Part shown: positions 25,022 to 34,700 of the stretch, piece by piece
Layout: each line of letters starts with the position of its first letter
Numbering within the stretch: position 1 is the stretch's first letter
Assembly: GCA_958296055.1 (NCBI GenBank)
Contig: CATQHS010000001.1
Span: forward strand, 880,277 to 944,276
DNA length: 64,000 nucleotides
Reading direction: 5' to 3'
Source of the DNA: an uncultured Acidimicrobiales bacterium
GTDB lineage: Bacteria; Actinomycetota; Acidimicrobiia; Acidimicrobiales; Aldehydirespiratoraceae
Position numbers and translations under genes: made by a program
The notes under the pieces: model-generated
The model's input: the letters and a program-made list of their open reading frames with translations, nothing else
Told to the model about the DNA's origin: nothing
The model's database searches: none

Positions 25022-26239
25022 ATGATTTGGCTGATCGCCGTAGCCGCCTTGGCGGTGGGAGCGGTGATCGGCTTGGCCGTCCATCACCTCTGGGTTCGGG
25101 CCGCGGTCGCCGCCGCGGACCCCGAGGCTTCCGGGTCGGGCTCTGTGTCCCAGGCCCTGACCCGCTCCCGGCATCTAAGGGAGCGGGCCTCATCGGAGCG
25201 GGCGGCGGCGGAGCTCGAACTCCGACGCCTGCGGGGGAGTCTTGACGAGTTGGAGACCGGGATCGTGGTGTGCGACCGGGCCGGGGAGGTGGTGGCCCGC
25301 AACCGGGCCGCGGCCGTCTTCGCCGCCGCCCGCCACGGGGAGGCGCTGGTGAGCCGGGCGGTCACCGAGCTGTTGGAGCGGGCTCGGGCGGGCGAGGCCG
25401 GGGCTCGGGACATAGAGCTGGCCACTCATCCCCGCCGCATCTATCACGTGGGGGCCGCGCCGGTTGTCGAAGCTGGCGACGAGGCCGGGCCGGGCGAGGT
25501 GCTGGGGGCGGTGGCCTTCGTGCGCGACGTCACCGATCAGCAGCGCATCGACGAGGTGAGGCGGGATTTCGTGGCCAACATGAGCCACGAACTCAAGACC
25601 CCGGTGGGGGCCTTGAGTCTGCTGGCCGAGGCTCTGGGGGCCGAGTCGGCCGCCGACGAGGCTCTGGTCGGCCGCATCCGGGAGGAAGCCCAGCGGGTGG
25701 CCCGCACCATCGACGACCTGATGGCTCTCAGCTATGTAGAGGGGGAGCCGCCCACCGATGAGCGGGTGGATGTCGGGGCGGTGGTGGCCGGCGCGGTCGA
25801 GCGCATCTCCGAGGCCGCCGGCCAGCGCCGGGTGGGGGTGCGGGTCTTGGCGGGATCGGTGTCGATTCGGGGGTCTGCGGTGCAGCTTGAGTCGGCGGTG
25901 TTCAACCTGCTCGACAACGCGGTCAAGTTCAGCGAGCCGGGCGGGACGGTCGAGTTGGTCGTCGCCCGAGACGACGGCGGGGTGGCGGTGAGCGTGCAGG
26001 ACCGCGGGATCGGCATCCCCCGGGCCGAGCAGGACCGGATCTTCGAGCGGTTCTACCGGATCGACAAGGCCCGCAGCCGCCTGACCGGCGGCACCGGGCT
26101 GGGCCTGGCCATCGTGCGCCACGCCGTCTTGAACCACGGCGGAGAAGTGGAGGTCGACTCCCGGGAAGGCGAGGGCTCAATCTTCACCATCCGCCTCCCC
26201 GTGCCCAGCCCCGACGCCGAGGCGATGCCTGACGGTTAA
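25022..26239 (+). CDS. PhoR/SenX3-type sensor histidine kinase
   Basis: The protein has one N-terminal membrane helix (about 2-24), a short coil and a PAS-like region (about 70-175). The HisKA dimerisation motif is FVANMSHELKTPVGAL with the phospho-acceptor His. A HATPase_c domain follows with N box NLLDNAVKFSEPG, G1 DRGIGIP and G2 GGTGLGLAI. I chose the ATG at 25022, with GGAGG at 25005-25009. Linkage to pst and phoU indicates phosphate sensing. No response regulator gene follows, although SenX3-type kinases usually have RegX3 next door, so the partner must lie outside this window. Confidence 0.9.
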   Translation: MIWLIAVAALAVGAVIGLAVHHLWVRAAVAAADPEASGSGSVSQALTRSRHLRERASSERAAAELELRRLRGSLDELETGIVVCDRAGEVVARNRAAAVFAAARHGEALVSRAVTELLERARAGEAGARDIELATHPRRIYHVGAAPVVEAGDEAGPGEVLGAVAFVRDVTDQQRIDEVRRDFVANMSHELKTPVGALSLLAEALGAESAADEALVGRIREEAQRVARTIDDLMALSYVEGEPPTDERVDVGAVVAGAVERISEAAGQRRVGVRVLAGSVSIRGSAVQLESAVFNLLDNAVKFSEPGGTVELVVARDDGGVAVSVQDRGIGIPRAEQDRIFERFYRIDKARSRLTGGTGLGLAIVRHAVLNHGGEVEVDSREGEGSIFTIRLPVPSPDAEAMPDG

Positions 26240-26586
26240 CAGCCGTGGTGACCACTCGTCGTGTGTCGGCAATGAGGCCGAGTGGGTATAATTGCCCCTT
26301 GAAAGCCCCGGAACCGTCCCTGCCTTCGGGCAAACGGCCGGGGTTACGCCTTTCTGGGCGCGGACGCCGGAGGCTGGTGGCGGCTAGGCGATCAGACTAC
26401 GCCCCCAGCGCGCGGGAAATACGACGAAGATCGGCAAGGTCCCAAACGATTCAGGGCACGGTGCACGTTCACCATCGACACGAAGCCGGTGGCGAGAAAG
26501 GATCGACCTTTCCTTCAACATCGTACGAGTCCACAAAGACGGGAACACCGAGATCAGTGCCAATCATCTCAACACCTCGTGCGGGG
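26240..26586. other. Gap after the kinase gene, with hairpin and possible gene remnant
   Basis: This 347-bp gap has no intact gene. It contains a strong nested hairpin (26306-26343, listed separately). On the minus strand, two short frames in different phases look coding. One holds EMIGTDLGVPVFVDSYD. The other ends WDLADLRRISRALG before a stop at about 26400. They may be pieces of one decayed gene. I cannot name a family. Confidence 0.4.
26306..26343 (+). terminator. Nested hairpin with UUCG tetraloop after the pst-phoU-kinase genes
   Basis: CCCCGG (26306-26311) pairs with CCGGGG (26338-26343). Inside, CCGT pairs with ACGG, and TGCC-TTCG-GGCA forms a four-base-pair stem with a UUCG loop. It lies 66 bases after the kinase stop and is followed by TTACGCCTTTCT, a weak U-rich tail. 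It probably ends the pst transcript, though a structured RNA element is an alternative. Confidence 0.55.
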
Positions 26587-27348
26587 TTAGGCCAGCAGTG
26601 AGCGGCGGCGGGCTTCTAGCCAGCCGATCAGTACCGCTACCGCTCGGGGGTCGTGGCGGAGGTGGTGGCCGGCACCACCGATGACGCGCAGGTCGGCACC
26701 GGGACAGGCGTCGGCTATGGCCCGGGCGTCGAATACCGGCACCGTCTCGTCGTCGCTGCCGTGGATCACCATCAGGTCGCGGTCACCCAGAGCGGCGGCC
26801 GCCGCGGCGGCTCTCACCTCACGGATCTCGTTGGCCCACCGGTCGAACGACGGCGGGAACCGGGGGTCGCGAATGACGCCGATCTCCCGGGCCAGCAGCA
26901 GCAGCTTGCGGGGATTGCGGGCCCAGTTCTCGAAGTCGGCGGGCGCGGCCACAGCCGCCGCTCCCCTGACCCGGTCGTGCCCAGCGGCCACCACGGTGGC
27001 CAAGGAGCCGCCGGTGCCGAAACCGACCAGCCAGACGGCCCGGCAGGGCGTGGTGGCGACCAGGTGGTCGACGGCCCCGGCCAGGTCCCGGCGCCAGCCG
27101 CCCAGGGAAAAGTCGCCCTCGGAGCGGTCCACCCCCCGACTGGCGTAAGCGAGGGCGACGAACCCGGCTTCAGTGGCGAACCGGTCGGCCAGGGCCGGGA
27201 AGGTAGCCGTGGAGTTGATCCCTCCCCCGGCCTCGGTGGGGAACCCGTGGGCGATCACCACCCCCGGCTGGGTGGTGGGATGCAGGCGGGGCGGGCGGGC
27301 GATGTGGCAGGTCAGCTCGTTGCCGTCCACCACGAACCGGTCCTCCAT
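26587..27348 (-). CDS. Alpha/beta-hydrolase-fold protein lacking the nucleophile serine
   Basis: The 253-residue protein has the hydrolase fold: an oxyanion-side HGFPTEAGGG strand-loop, a nucleophile-elbow position, an acidic residue in HGSDDETVP and a terminal His in GGAGHHLRHDP. At the elbow the sequence is VGFGTGGS, where the usual GxSxG serine is replaced by Gly. A single base change (AGC to GGC) would account for this. Catalysis by the standard triad is therefore not expected unless a neighbouring residue (Thr or the later Ser) substitutes. The natural substrate is unknown. Confidence 0.82.
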   Translation of the reverse strand: MEDRFVVDGNELTCHIARPPRLHPTTQPGVVIAHGFPTEAGGGINSTATFPALADRFATEAGFVALAYASRGVDRSEGDFSLGGWRRDLAGAVDHLVATTPCRAVWLVGFGTGGSLATVVAAGHDRVRGAAAVAAPADFENWARNPRKLLLLAREIGVIRDPRFPPSFDRWANEIREVRAAAAAAALGDRDLMVIHGSDDETVPVFDARAIADACPGADLRVIGGAGHHLRHDPRAVAVLIGWLEARRRSLLA

Positions 27349-27636
27349 GCCGGGAACCTACCGGTTGCCGCCCGGCGGTCGCGAACCCCGGCGCGAGCGA
27401 GGGCGAGCCCTGGGCGGGCCCGCCCTCGACACGTCGATCAGATGATCGTTGTTGAATTGCTGGAAGACCCAGGCCCGGTCGGCAGTCGCCGCGGCGAGGA
27501 GCTGCGGCGCTCCGGGCTGGATGTGACGGGTCCAGCCACCGGAGTCTGGGGGTGGAGCTGGCGTGGATTCGCCAGTGGGTCCAGCGGCCGTAGCTAGCGG
27601 CCAGCCACCTCCAAGGTCACGTTTCGTTCAGGTAAG

Positions 27637-29106
27637 TCAGAACTCAGTTGGACCACCTCCTTTCCCTTGTGCCCCCGATGATAGACCCTCCGCTCCGGTT
27701 TTGGGCGACCCTCGTGGACCCGAGGCCGGGCGGGCGGCCCGTTGCCGGTTGGGGGTGCTGGCGGTCCAACTGCCGTCGGGGGCTCGGGTGAGGGTGAGGT
27801 TGTGCTGGTGGATGTGGTGGTGATGGCGGTTGCAGACCAGCACCAGGTTGTCGATGTCGGTGGGGCCTTCGGCCGGCGGGGTCCACGGGATGATGTGGTG
27901 GGCGTGGCAGTAGGAGGGGCCGGCGCCGCATAAGACGCAGCCCCGGTCTCGGGCGACGAGGGCTCGCCATTGCTGGGGTGAGACGGATCTGGTCTTGCGG
28001 CCGTGCCACAAGGGCAGGCCTTTGCCGTCGAAGAGGACTCCGAACAGGTCCGACTCGCAGGCGAGGCGCTCCAACTCGGATCTCGGTATGGGGCCGGTGC
28101 CGGGGATCTCACAGCGAGCCGCGGGGTCGGCGCCGGTGATGGCGTCGGTGTGGGCGACGACGAGGACCTGGTTGCGCAGGCTGGGGGGCTTAGCCCGGCC
28201 GGCGGGTCCTGTCACGGGCTGTTGCCGTTCGTTCCGGCCGGCGGGTCCTGTCACGGGGGCGGTCGTCGCCGCAAGCGGCGCCGACGCTGACCCCCGTGCC
28301 ACCCCCCGGCCTGGCGCACTGGCCCCTAGGCCGGGCTCTTTGCTCACTGATTTGGGGGCGGGATGACGAACGGGGGCGGGGGTGATGCCCAGGGCGGCAG
28401 CTAGGGCGTCGGCGTTGCGCTGGTCCCAGGTGCGGACCCGGTCGCCGCCGTCTCGGCCGCCGTCGGCTTCATAGAGGCGGTTGGAGACGTCGTCAATGAC
28501 GGACCGGATATGGGCGCCGGTCACCGGGTCGAAGCGGCCCCTGGTGTTGAACATGCCGTCGGCGTCGGTCCAGGTGCGGTGGCTGCGCAGCTCGCGCTGG
28601 CGGCAGAACTTCGCCTCGCGATCCTCAATGGACTGCTGGCGGTGAGCCCAGTCCGCCGCCGCCCGGGCGGCCAGATCGGCGGGCAGCGACTTAGCCTTGG
28701 CCAACAATGCCGAGTCGGCGTCCACCGCCTCGGCCGAGGTGGCCTCAGCGGCCCTAACCAGGGCGTCGGCGTGCTCGGCAGTGATGTCGCCCTCGGCCAG
28801 CGCACCGGCCACTTCGGGCATCTCCACCAGGGCCTCGGCCCGGCGGGCCCGGCGGCGGGCCTCCCGCTGGGAGCAGCCGCCCGCGGTCCGCACCAGCTCG
28901 GCCCCGGCCGCGCCTCCGTCGAAGGCCCGGTTGGCCGCGGCCAACAGCCGGGCCTCGTAAGCGTCGAGGGCCGAACGAGCCCGCTTGACCCAACCGGCCG
29001 CCTCGTCCAGCCCAGCCCGGCCCAAACTCCCCACATCAGAGGAGTTCAGCGCATAAGTGAAGGTCTTGAATGCCTCGAACACGACGCACTTCCTCGTAAA
29101 GCCCAT
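27637..29106 (-). CDS. DUF222 / HNH endonuclease domain protein
   Basis: The protein has an N-terminal Ala-rich helical DUF222 region (about 20-330 of the longest frame). A Pro/Gly-rich linker with a duplicated PVTGPAGR motif follows. The C-terminal HNH nuclease motif has CVLCGAG, CHAHHIIPW and DIDNLVLVCNRHHHHIH, with paired cysteines for zinc. This family is abundant in actinobacteria, often in many copies, and is related to the 13E12 repeat proteins. Its function is not settled. I place the start at the ATG at 29106; the frame is open to 29157. It is divergent from the Ssp-like locus. Confidence 0.85.
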   Translation of the reverse strand: MGFTRKCVVFEAFKTFTYALNSSDVGSLGRAGLDEAAGWVKRARSALDAYEARLLAAANRAFDGGAAGAELVRTAGGCSQREARRRARRAEALVEMPEVAGALAEGDITAEHADALVRAAEATSAEAVDADSALLAKAKSLPADLAARAAADWAHRQQSIEDREAKFCRQRELRSHRTWTDADGMFNTRGRFDPVTGAHIRSVIDDVSNRLYEADGGRDGGDRVRTWDQRNADALAAALGITPAPVRHPAPKSVSKEPGLGASAPGRGVARGSASAPLAATTAPVTGPAGRNERQQPVTGPAGRAKPPSLRNQVLVVAHTDAITGADPAARCEIPGTGPIPRSELERLACESDLFGVLFDGKGLPLWHGRKTRSVSPQQWRALVARDRGCVLCGAGPSYCHAHHIIPWTPPAEGPTDIDNLVLVCNRHHHHIHQHNLTLTRAPDGSWTASTPNRQRAARPASGPRGSPKTGAEGLSSGAQGKGGGPTEF

Positions 29107-29387
29107 CCCCCGAAGGGTCCGGGTCGATCCTGAAGCCGGCCGAAGCCGACGGGCCACCGGTCCGGGGAAGTGCCAGAACCCCTGCGAGCAAACCGCTCAA
29201 GAGGTTCCGTGACCGGCAACCACACTGTACCAGACCCCCTGTGACAGTCCAACACCCGTTCGCAAAAACCCCCGGCCCCCGCGGCACCGCCGACCCCGGA
29301 GACAACCGGCGCAACCAGCGCCGATCCCCCGGCGAGGCCCCCGCCCGCCGTAGTCTCCCCAGAGCCCGCCGAACCACCGGAGCCGCC

Positions 29388-30656
29388 GTGAGCGAGGCGT
29401 ATCTCAACTATGAGGTGTACCTCGACTACAACGCCTCGGCGCCGCTGGACCCTCGGGTGGCCGAGGCGATGGCGGCGATCCTCACCGACACGGGCAACGC
29501 CTCGTCGGCGCACCGCTTCGGCCGCCGCCAGAGCGCCACGGTGGACGAGGCCCGCGAGCACGTGGCCGCCCTGGTCGGGGGGCGGGCCTCGGGGGTGGTG
29601 TTCACCGCCGGCGCCACCGAGGCCAACAACCTGGCCCTGACCGGGGCCGTGCTGGCCGCCCCCGCCGACCGGCCCCGCATCCTGATATCGGCGGTGGAGC
29701 ACGCCTCGGTCCGCCAGACGGCGCGCTGGCTCGACGAGCAGGGTCTGGCCAAGCTCGACGTGATCCCCGTCACCGGCGGGGGCTTCGTGGCGCCGGCCGC
29801 GGTGGAGTCGATGATGGGCGACGACGTGCTGCTGGTGTCGGTGATGGCGGCCAACAGCGAGACCGGGGTGCTGAACCCGGTGGGCGAGATCGCCGAGCCG
29901 GTCCGGGCCGCCGGGGCGCTGTTCCACTGCGACGCCACCCAGATGGCGGGCCGCCTCCCCTTCGACCTCGACCGGTGGGGATGCGATCTGGTCTCGGTGA
30001 GCAGCCACAAGATCTGCGGACCGGGCGGGGTCGGGGCTCTGGTGGGCGCTCGGCGGAGCCTGGCCCGGCTGCGGGCGGTGATCCACGGCGGCGGCCACGA
30101 GCACGGCCTGCGGTCGGGGTCGCTGAACGTGGCCGGGATCGCCGGGTTCGGCGAGGCGGCCCGCATCGCCATCGCCGAGCGCCAGTCCGAGTCGGTGCGG
30201 GTCGCCGCCCGGCGCGACCGGCTGGCCGGAGAGATAAAGGACCGGATCGCCGGGGCCCAAGAGAACGGAGATGTCGCCCGGCGGCTCCCCAACACGGCCA
30301 ACATCGGGTTCGAAGGGGCGGACGCCGAGGCGGTGGTCGCTCGCATGGACCCGGTGGCGGCCTCCACCGGCAGCGCCTGCAGCTCCGGGGCTATCGAGCC
30401 GTCGGAGGTGCTGCTGGCCATGGGGATCGACCGGGAAGCCGCCTTCGAGGCGGTGCGGTTCAGCCTGGGCCGGTTCACCACCGAGCGAGACATCGAGGTA
30501 GCGGTGGAGAGCACTGTCACAGCCGTGGAGTACGTTCGGGCCATGACCGGATACGGAGACCGGAGACGGCCCGGGGCCGACGAAGGGCGGCCCAGCGACC
30601 TGAACCGAGACCGGCCCGGCGAGGCCAACGAAGGGCGGCCCGATGCGCCTGGTTGA
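29388..30656 (+). CDS. sspA: Cysteine desulfurase, SspA-like
   Basis: The protein is a class-V aminotransferase fold with the PLP lysine in VSVSSHKICGPGG and the persulfide cysteine in STGSACSSGAIEPS. The N-terminal YLDYNASAPLDP is also typical. It takes sulfur from cysteine and passes it on as persulfide. The start is the GTG at 29388; upstream sequence in frame has no family similarity. It overlaps the DUF4007 gene by 14 bp and is followed by the large ATPase and PAPS-reductase-like genes. This order is the one known for SspABCD single-strand phosphorothioation. On its own it could be IscS, so the symbol rests on context. Confidence 0.85.
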   Translation: MSEAYLNYEVYLDYNASAPLDPRVAEAMAAILTDTGNASSAHRFGRRQSATVDEAREHVAALVGGRASGVVFTAGATEANNLALTGAVLAAPADRPRILISAVEHASVRQTARWLDEQGLAKLDVIPVTGGGFVAPAAVESMMGDDVLLVSVMAANSETGVLNPVGEIAEPVRAAGALFHCDATQMAGRLPFDLDRWGCDLVSVSSHKICGPGGVGALVGARRSLARLRAVIHGGGHEHGLRSGSLNVAGIAGFGEAARIAIAERQSESVRVAARRDRLAGEIKDRIAGAQENGDVARRLPNTANIGFEGADAEAVVARMDPVAASTGSACSSGAIEPSEVLLAMGIDREAAFEAVRFSLGRFTTERDIEVAVESTVTAVEYVRAMTGYGDRRRPGADEGRPSDLNRDRPGEANEGRPDAPG

Positions 30657-31725
30657 GGCGGCCCGGCCCACCTTCGCTCGTCACGAGACCTTCCATCCCC
30701 GCTACGGATGGTTCCGCAAGGCCTACGACGCCGCCGCCCGGGACCCGGGCATCTTCACCCACGAGGACGCGCCAACGGAGATCGGCGTGGGCAAGAACAT
30801 GGTGCGGTCCATACGGTTCTGGGGCCTGGCCGCCAAGCTGATCGTCGAGGACCCCCGCCGCGCCGACCGGCGGACCCCGAGCGTCGTGCCCACCCGGTTC
30901 GGCCACGCCCTGTTCGGCCAGTCCGGATGGGACCGGTTCATGGAGGACCCGGGCACCCTGTGGCTGCTGCACTGGCGGCTGCTGGCACCGCCGTCCCGGC
31001 TGCCGGTGTGGTGGCTGGCGTTCAACGAGTTCAGCGCGGTCGAGTTCGACGACGACGACCTGGAGTCGGCGGCGGCCACCCACGTCGAGGCCGCCGCCGG
31101 GTGGAAAACCCCGCACCGGTCGTCGGTCAAAAAAGACGTGAGCGCGCTGCTGCGCACCTACGCCCCGGCGGAGCGGGCGAAGGGCCGCCCGGGCCGGCGG
31201 GCCGCCCTCGACGACATCCTCGACTGCCCGCTGCGGGAACTCCGCCTGATCGGCCGGTCCGAGGCCACCGGCCGACACCGGTTCTCGCTGGGACCCAAGC
31301 CGACCCTGCCCCCGGCTGTAGTCGCCTTCGCCCTGCTCGACTACATCGCCCGCACCGGCGCCGGGGGCAAAACCGCCACCCTGAGCCGCCTGGCCGGCGA
31401 GCCGGGGGCGCCGGGCTGCGCTTTCAAGCTCAACGAGTCGGAGTTGCTGGCCGCGGTCGAGCCGGTGGTCGAGCAGACCGACTATCTCGACCTGGTCCGG
31501 CCGACCGGCGCCTCGCAGCTCGCCTGGTCGGAGGAGCCGGCGGTCATCGCCATGTCGATCCTGGAGGACCACTACGGCGCTCAGGCGTTCGACGTGGTGG
31601 CCGGCCCGGTGGGCGACGACCCGATCGACGACGACTTGGTGGAGCATCTGGGCATGGGCCGCAACGCGCCGGACTCGATGCGTAAGCTTGAGGCCGCGTC
31701 GCTGTCCACCGCGGGGGTTCGGTAA
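30643..31725 (+). CDS. sspB: DUF4007 protein, SspB-like
   Basis: The 360-residue protein opens with the DUF4007 signature FARHETFHPRYGWFRKAYD, then GVGKNMVRSIRFWGLAAKL. In the characterised Ssp system the DUF4007 member SspB is the nickase needed to open one strand for sulfur insertion. The family lacks a classical nuclease motif I can point to. It overlaps sspA at its start and shares TAATG with sspC at its end, so translation is likely coupled. GC content is as high as in the host core genes. Confidence 0.85.
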   Translation: MRLVEAARPTFARHETFHPRYGWFRKAYDAAARDPGIFTHEDAPTEIGVGKNMVRSIRFWGLAAKLIVEDPRRADRRTPSVVPTRFGHALFGQSGWDRFMEDPGTLWLLHWRLLAPPSRLPVWWLAFNEFSAVEFDDDDLESAAATHVEAAAGWKTPHRSSVKKDVSALLRTYAPAERAKGRPGRRAALDDILDCPLRELRLIGRSEATGRHRFSLGPKPTLPPAVVAFALLDYIARTGAGGKTATLSRLAGEPGAPGCAFKLNESELLAAVEPVVEQTDYLDLVRPTGASQLAWSEEPAVIAMSILEDHYGAQAFDVVAGPVGDDPIDDDLVEHLGMGRNAPDSMRKLEAASLSTAGVR

Positions 31726-34700
31726 TGGCCGTGCTGGCCGATCACGTCAGGGTCGCCAGCCGGTTCGCGCGCTCGGCCAACGTCGAGCGGGACATCGCCG
31801 CCACCGAGCCCCTGGACGGGTATGTGGTCACGGCCCGGGCCCTCGACGTGGTGGAGCGGGTGGCTGCGGCCGCGGCGGCGGGCCGGGCCGGCGGGGCGTG
31901 GTCGCTCACCGGGCCGTACGGGTCGGGCAAGTCGTCGCTGGCCCTGCTCCTCGATGCCGCCCTGGACGGCGACTCGGCCCCCCGGCGGGCCGCCCTCAAG
32001 CTGATCGCCGAGGCCTCGCCGGCCGCGGCCGAGCTGATCGCGGCCGGCCACGAGCGCCACGGGACCCAGGCGTCGGGGTTCCACCGGGGGCTGGTCACCG
32101 CCGACCGCGAGCCGTTGAGCCACACCGTCCTGCGGGCGCTGCACGCGGCCACGGTCCGCAGCTTCGGGCGGATTCCCCCGTCCGGGGAGTTCAAGGCCGC
32201 CGACGCGCTGCGGGGGGCCATGGAGGACGCCGCCGTCAATGACCCCCGCCGGACCGGGCCGTCGCCCGCCGCGCTGGTGGAGGTGGCCCGGGCCCTGGCC
32301 GCCGACCGGCCGCTGCTGGTGGTGATCGACGAGTTCGGCAAAAACCTCGAAGCCATCGGCGACGGCGGCGACACCGACCCCTACCTGCTGCAACAGCTTG
32401 CCGAGGCCGGGCAGGGGGCGGGGCTGCCCATCTTCTTGCTGACCCTGCAGCATCTCTCCTTCGAGGATTACCTGGCCGGCGTGGACGGCCCCCAGCGGCG
32501 CGAGTGGGCCAAGGTCCAAGGCCGGTTCGAGGACGTGGCGTTCGTGGAGTCGCCCGCCCAGACCCGGGCCCTGATCGCCACCGTCTTCACCGTCGGCCAT
32601 GACAAGCTTCGCGACCGAATCAAACGTTGGGCGATCGCACAGGCCAAGTCCATGCGCCAACTCGGGATCGCCGACCTCGCCGATCCTGCCGTGGTCGCGT
32701 CCTGCTATCCCCTTCATCCGCTCGCCTCGCTGGTGCTTCCGGAGCTGTGCAGCCGCTACGGCCAGCACGAGCGGACGCTGTTCTCGTTCCTGACTAGCCC
32801 AGACTCGGCTAGCGCAGCCTCTTATCTCATCAAAACCAACCTGCCATCACGGGGACCACTCCCGTCACTAGGCCTAGAGGCGGTGTACGACTATTTCGTC
32901 GCCAGCGGAACGCTGAGTGCCCGATCATCCAGCCAATCAAGCCGCTGGACCGAGATAGCGATCCGCCTTCGAGACGCTCACGGGTTGTCAATACGGCAAA
33001 AGCGACTGGCCAAGACGATCTCGCTTTTGAACCTCGTTTCAACCTCGGGGACTCTCAGAGCTTCACAAAAAGTTTTACGCCTAGCCGAGGGTGAAGTAAG
33101 CGAATCCCTATCCCGGCTCGAAGTTGAGGGACTCGTCACCTATCGGAATTTCGCCGATGAGTACCGGATCTGGCAGGGAACCGACATAGACATAGCCGAC
33201 CTTCTCGATGCGGCCCATCAACACGTCAAACACCAAGAACTCGTCAAAGTCCTGAGCGATATCGAAGAGCCTTCCCCGGTCGTGGCCGCTCGCCACAGCG
33301 CTGAACGCCACCTGTTAAGGGTGTTCGCCAGACGCTGGGCTAGCAGCGACGAGTGCGCCGAACCCCTCGACGCCTTCTCTCCCTACGACGGCGAGGTTCT
33401 TCTCCTCGTCAACACCGATCCAGTAGCTCCAGATTTAAATCTTTCACAGCCAGCAGTCAAGCCAATAGTCGCCGCTATTCCAACTGACGTTGGCGCGCTG
33501 GAGATGGCGGCACGAGAGGTAGCCGCTGTCAAGATGGCTCTCGACAATCCCGCGGTGGCAGACGACTGGGTAGCACGGCGAGAACTCGGAGAACGATTGG
33601 CTCAGACCCGGGTAGAGTTGGATCACGTCATCGTCTCGACTTTCGGTGTTGGCCCATGCCGGTGGGTGTTGCTGAGCAACGACGGCAACCAGGAGTTGCC
33701 TGACGGACAAGGATCAGCGGCCCTGTCTGTGGCCGCCGACATCGCCTACCCCGACACCCCCAAGGTTCGCAACGAGATGCTCAACCGCACGAACCTCACA
33801 TCCCAGGGAGCGAAGGCCAGGCGGCTCCTCATCGAAGCCATGATCGAGCGAGGCGGCCAGGCAGGGCTAGGTTTCAGCGGGCACGGGCCCGAAGTGGCCA
33901 TGTACCGCGCCCTCTTGGAACGGACAGGCCTCCACGGCCTCGACGAGCGCAACGACACCATGACGTTCCGAGAGCCGAGTGACCCATCCCTTCAAGTCTC
34001 GTGGGATGTACTGACCAAGGAGTTCAAGCGATCCACGGCCCGACGCACCAACCTCACCGATGTCTACGCCGCCCTGCTCTCACCCCCCGTCGGCATGAAG
34101 GGCGGGGTCGTTCCAGTCTTCGTCGTTGCCGGCCTGCTCGCCTTCTCTAACGAGGTCGCCATATACGAACACGGCACCTTCACCCCCCTACTAGCGCCAG
34201 AAGTGGCCGAGCGGCTTGTGCGTAATCCCAGACACTTCGATATAAAGCATTTCGCCAACACAAGCGGTGTACGGCGGCAAGTGATTGACAAACTGGCTGC
34301 CCGCCTCGGGGTCCGACCCCATTTCCGCAAACACCGGGTAGCCAATGTCTTGGCCATCGTCGGGCATCTCGTATCAGAAGTGAACCGGCTCGATAACTAC
34401 ACCCTCCGCACCGGCAACCTCGGGCCAACCACGCTGAACGCCAGGGAAGCGCTTGTTAGAGCCGTCGAACCCGATGAACTGCTCTTCAACGCTCTTCCGA
34501 AAGTTTTCGGGTTCAGGCCGATCCCCGCTGACACCAAGTCATACGGCCAAACCGGTGCCTACGCCGAAGCCGTGGGTGCTGCCCTTGACGAGTTGTCGGC
34601 ATGCAGCGAGAATCTGCTCAGCGAACTACTGAGTCTGCTTCTCAATACCAGCGCCGAGAGCACGCGCTTGGCCATCACCGGTCAGGCCGCCTCGCTCCAA

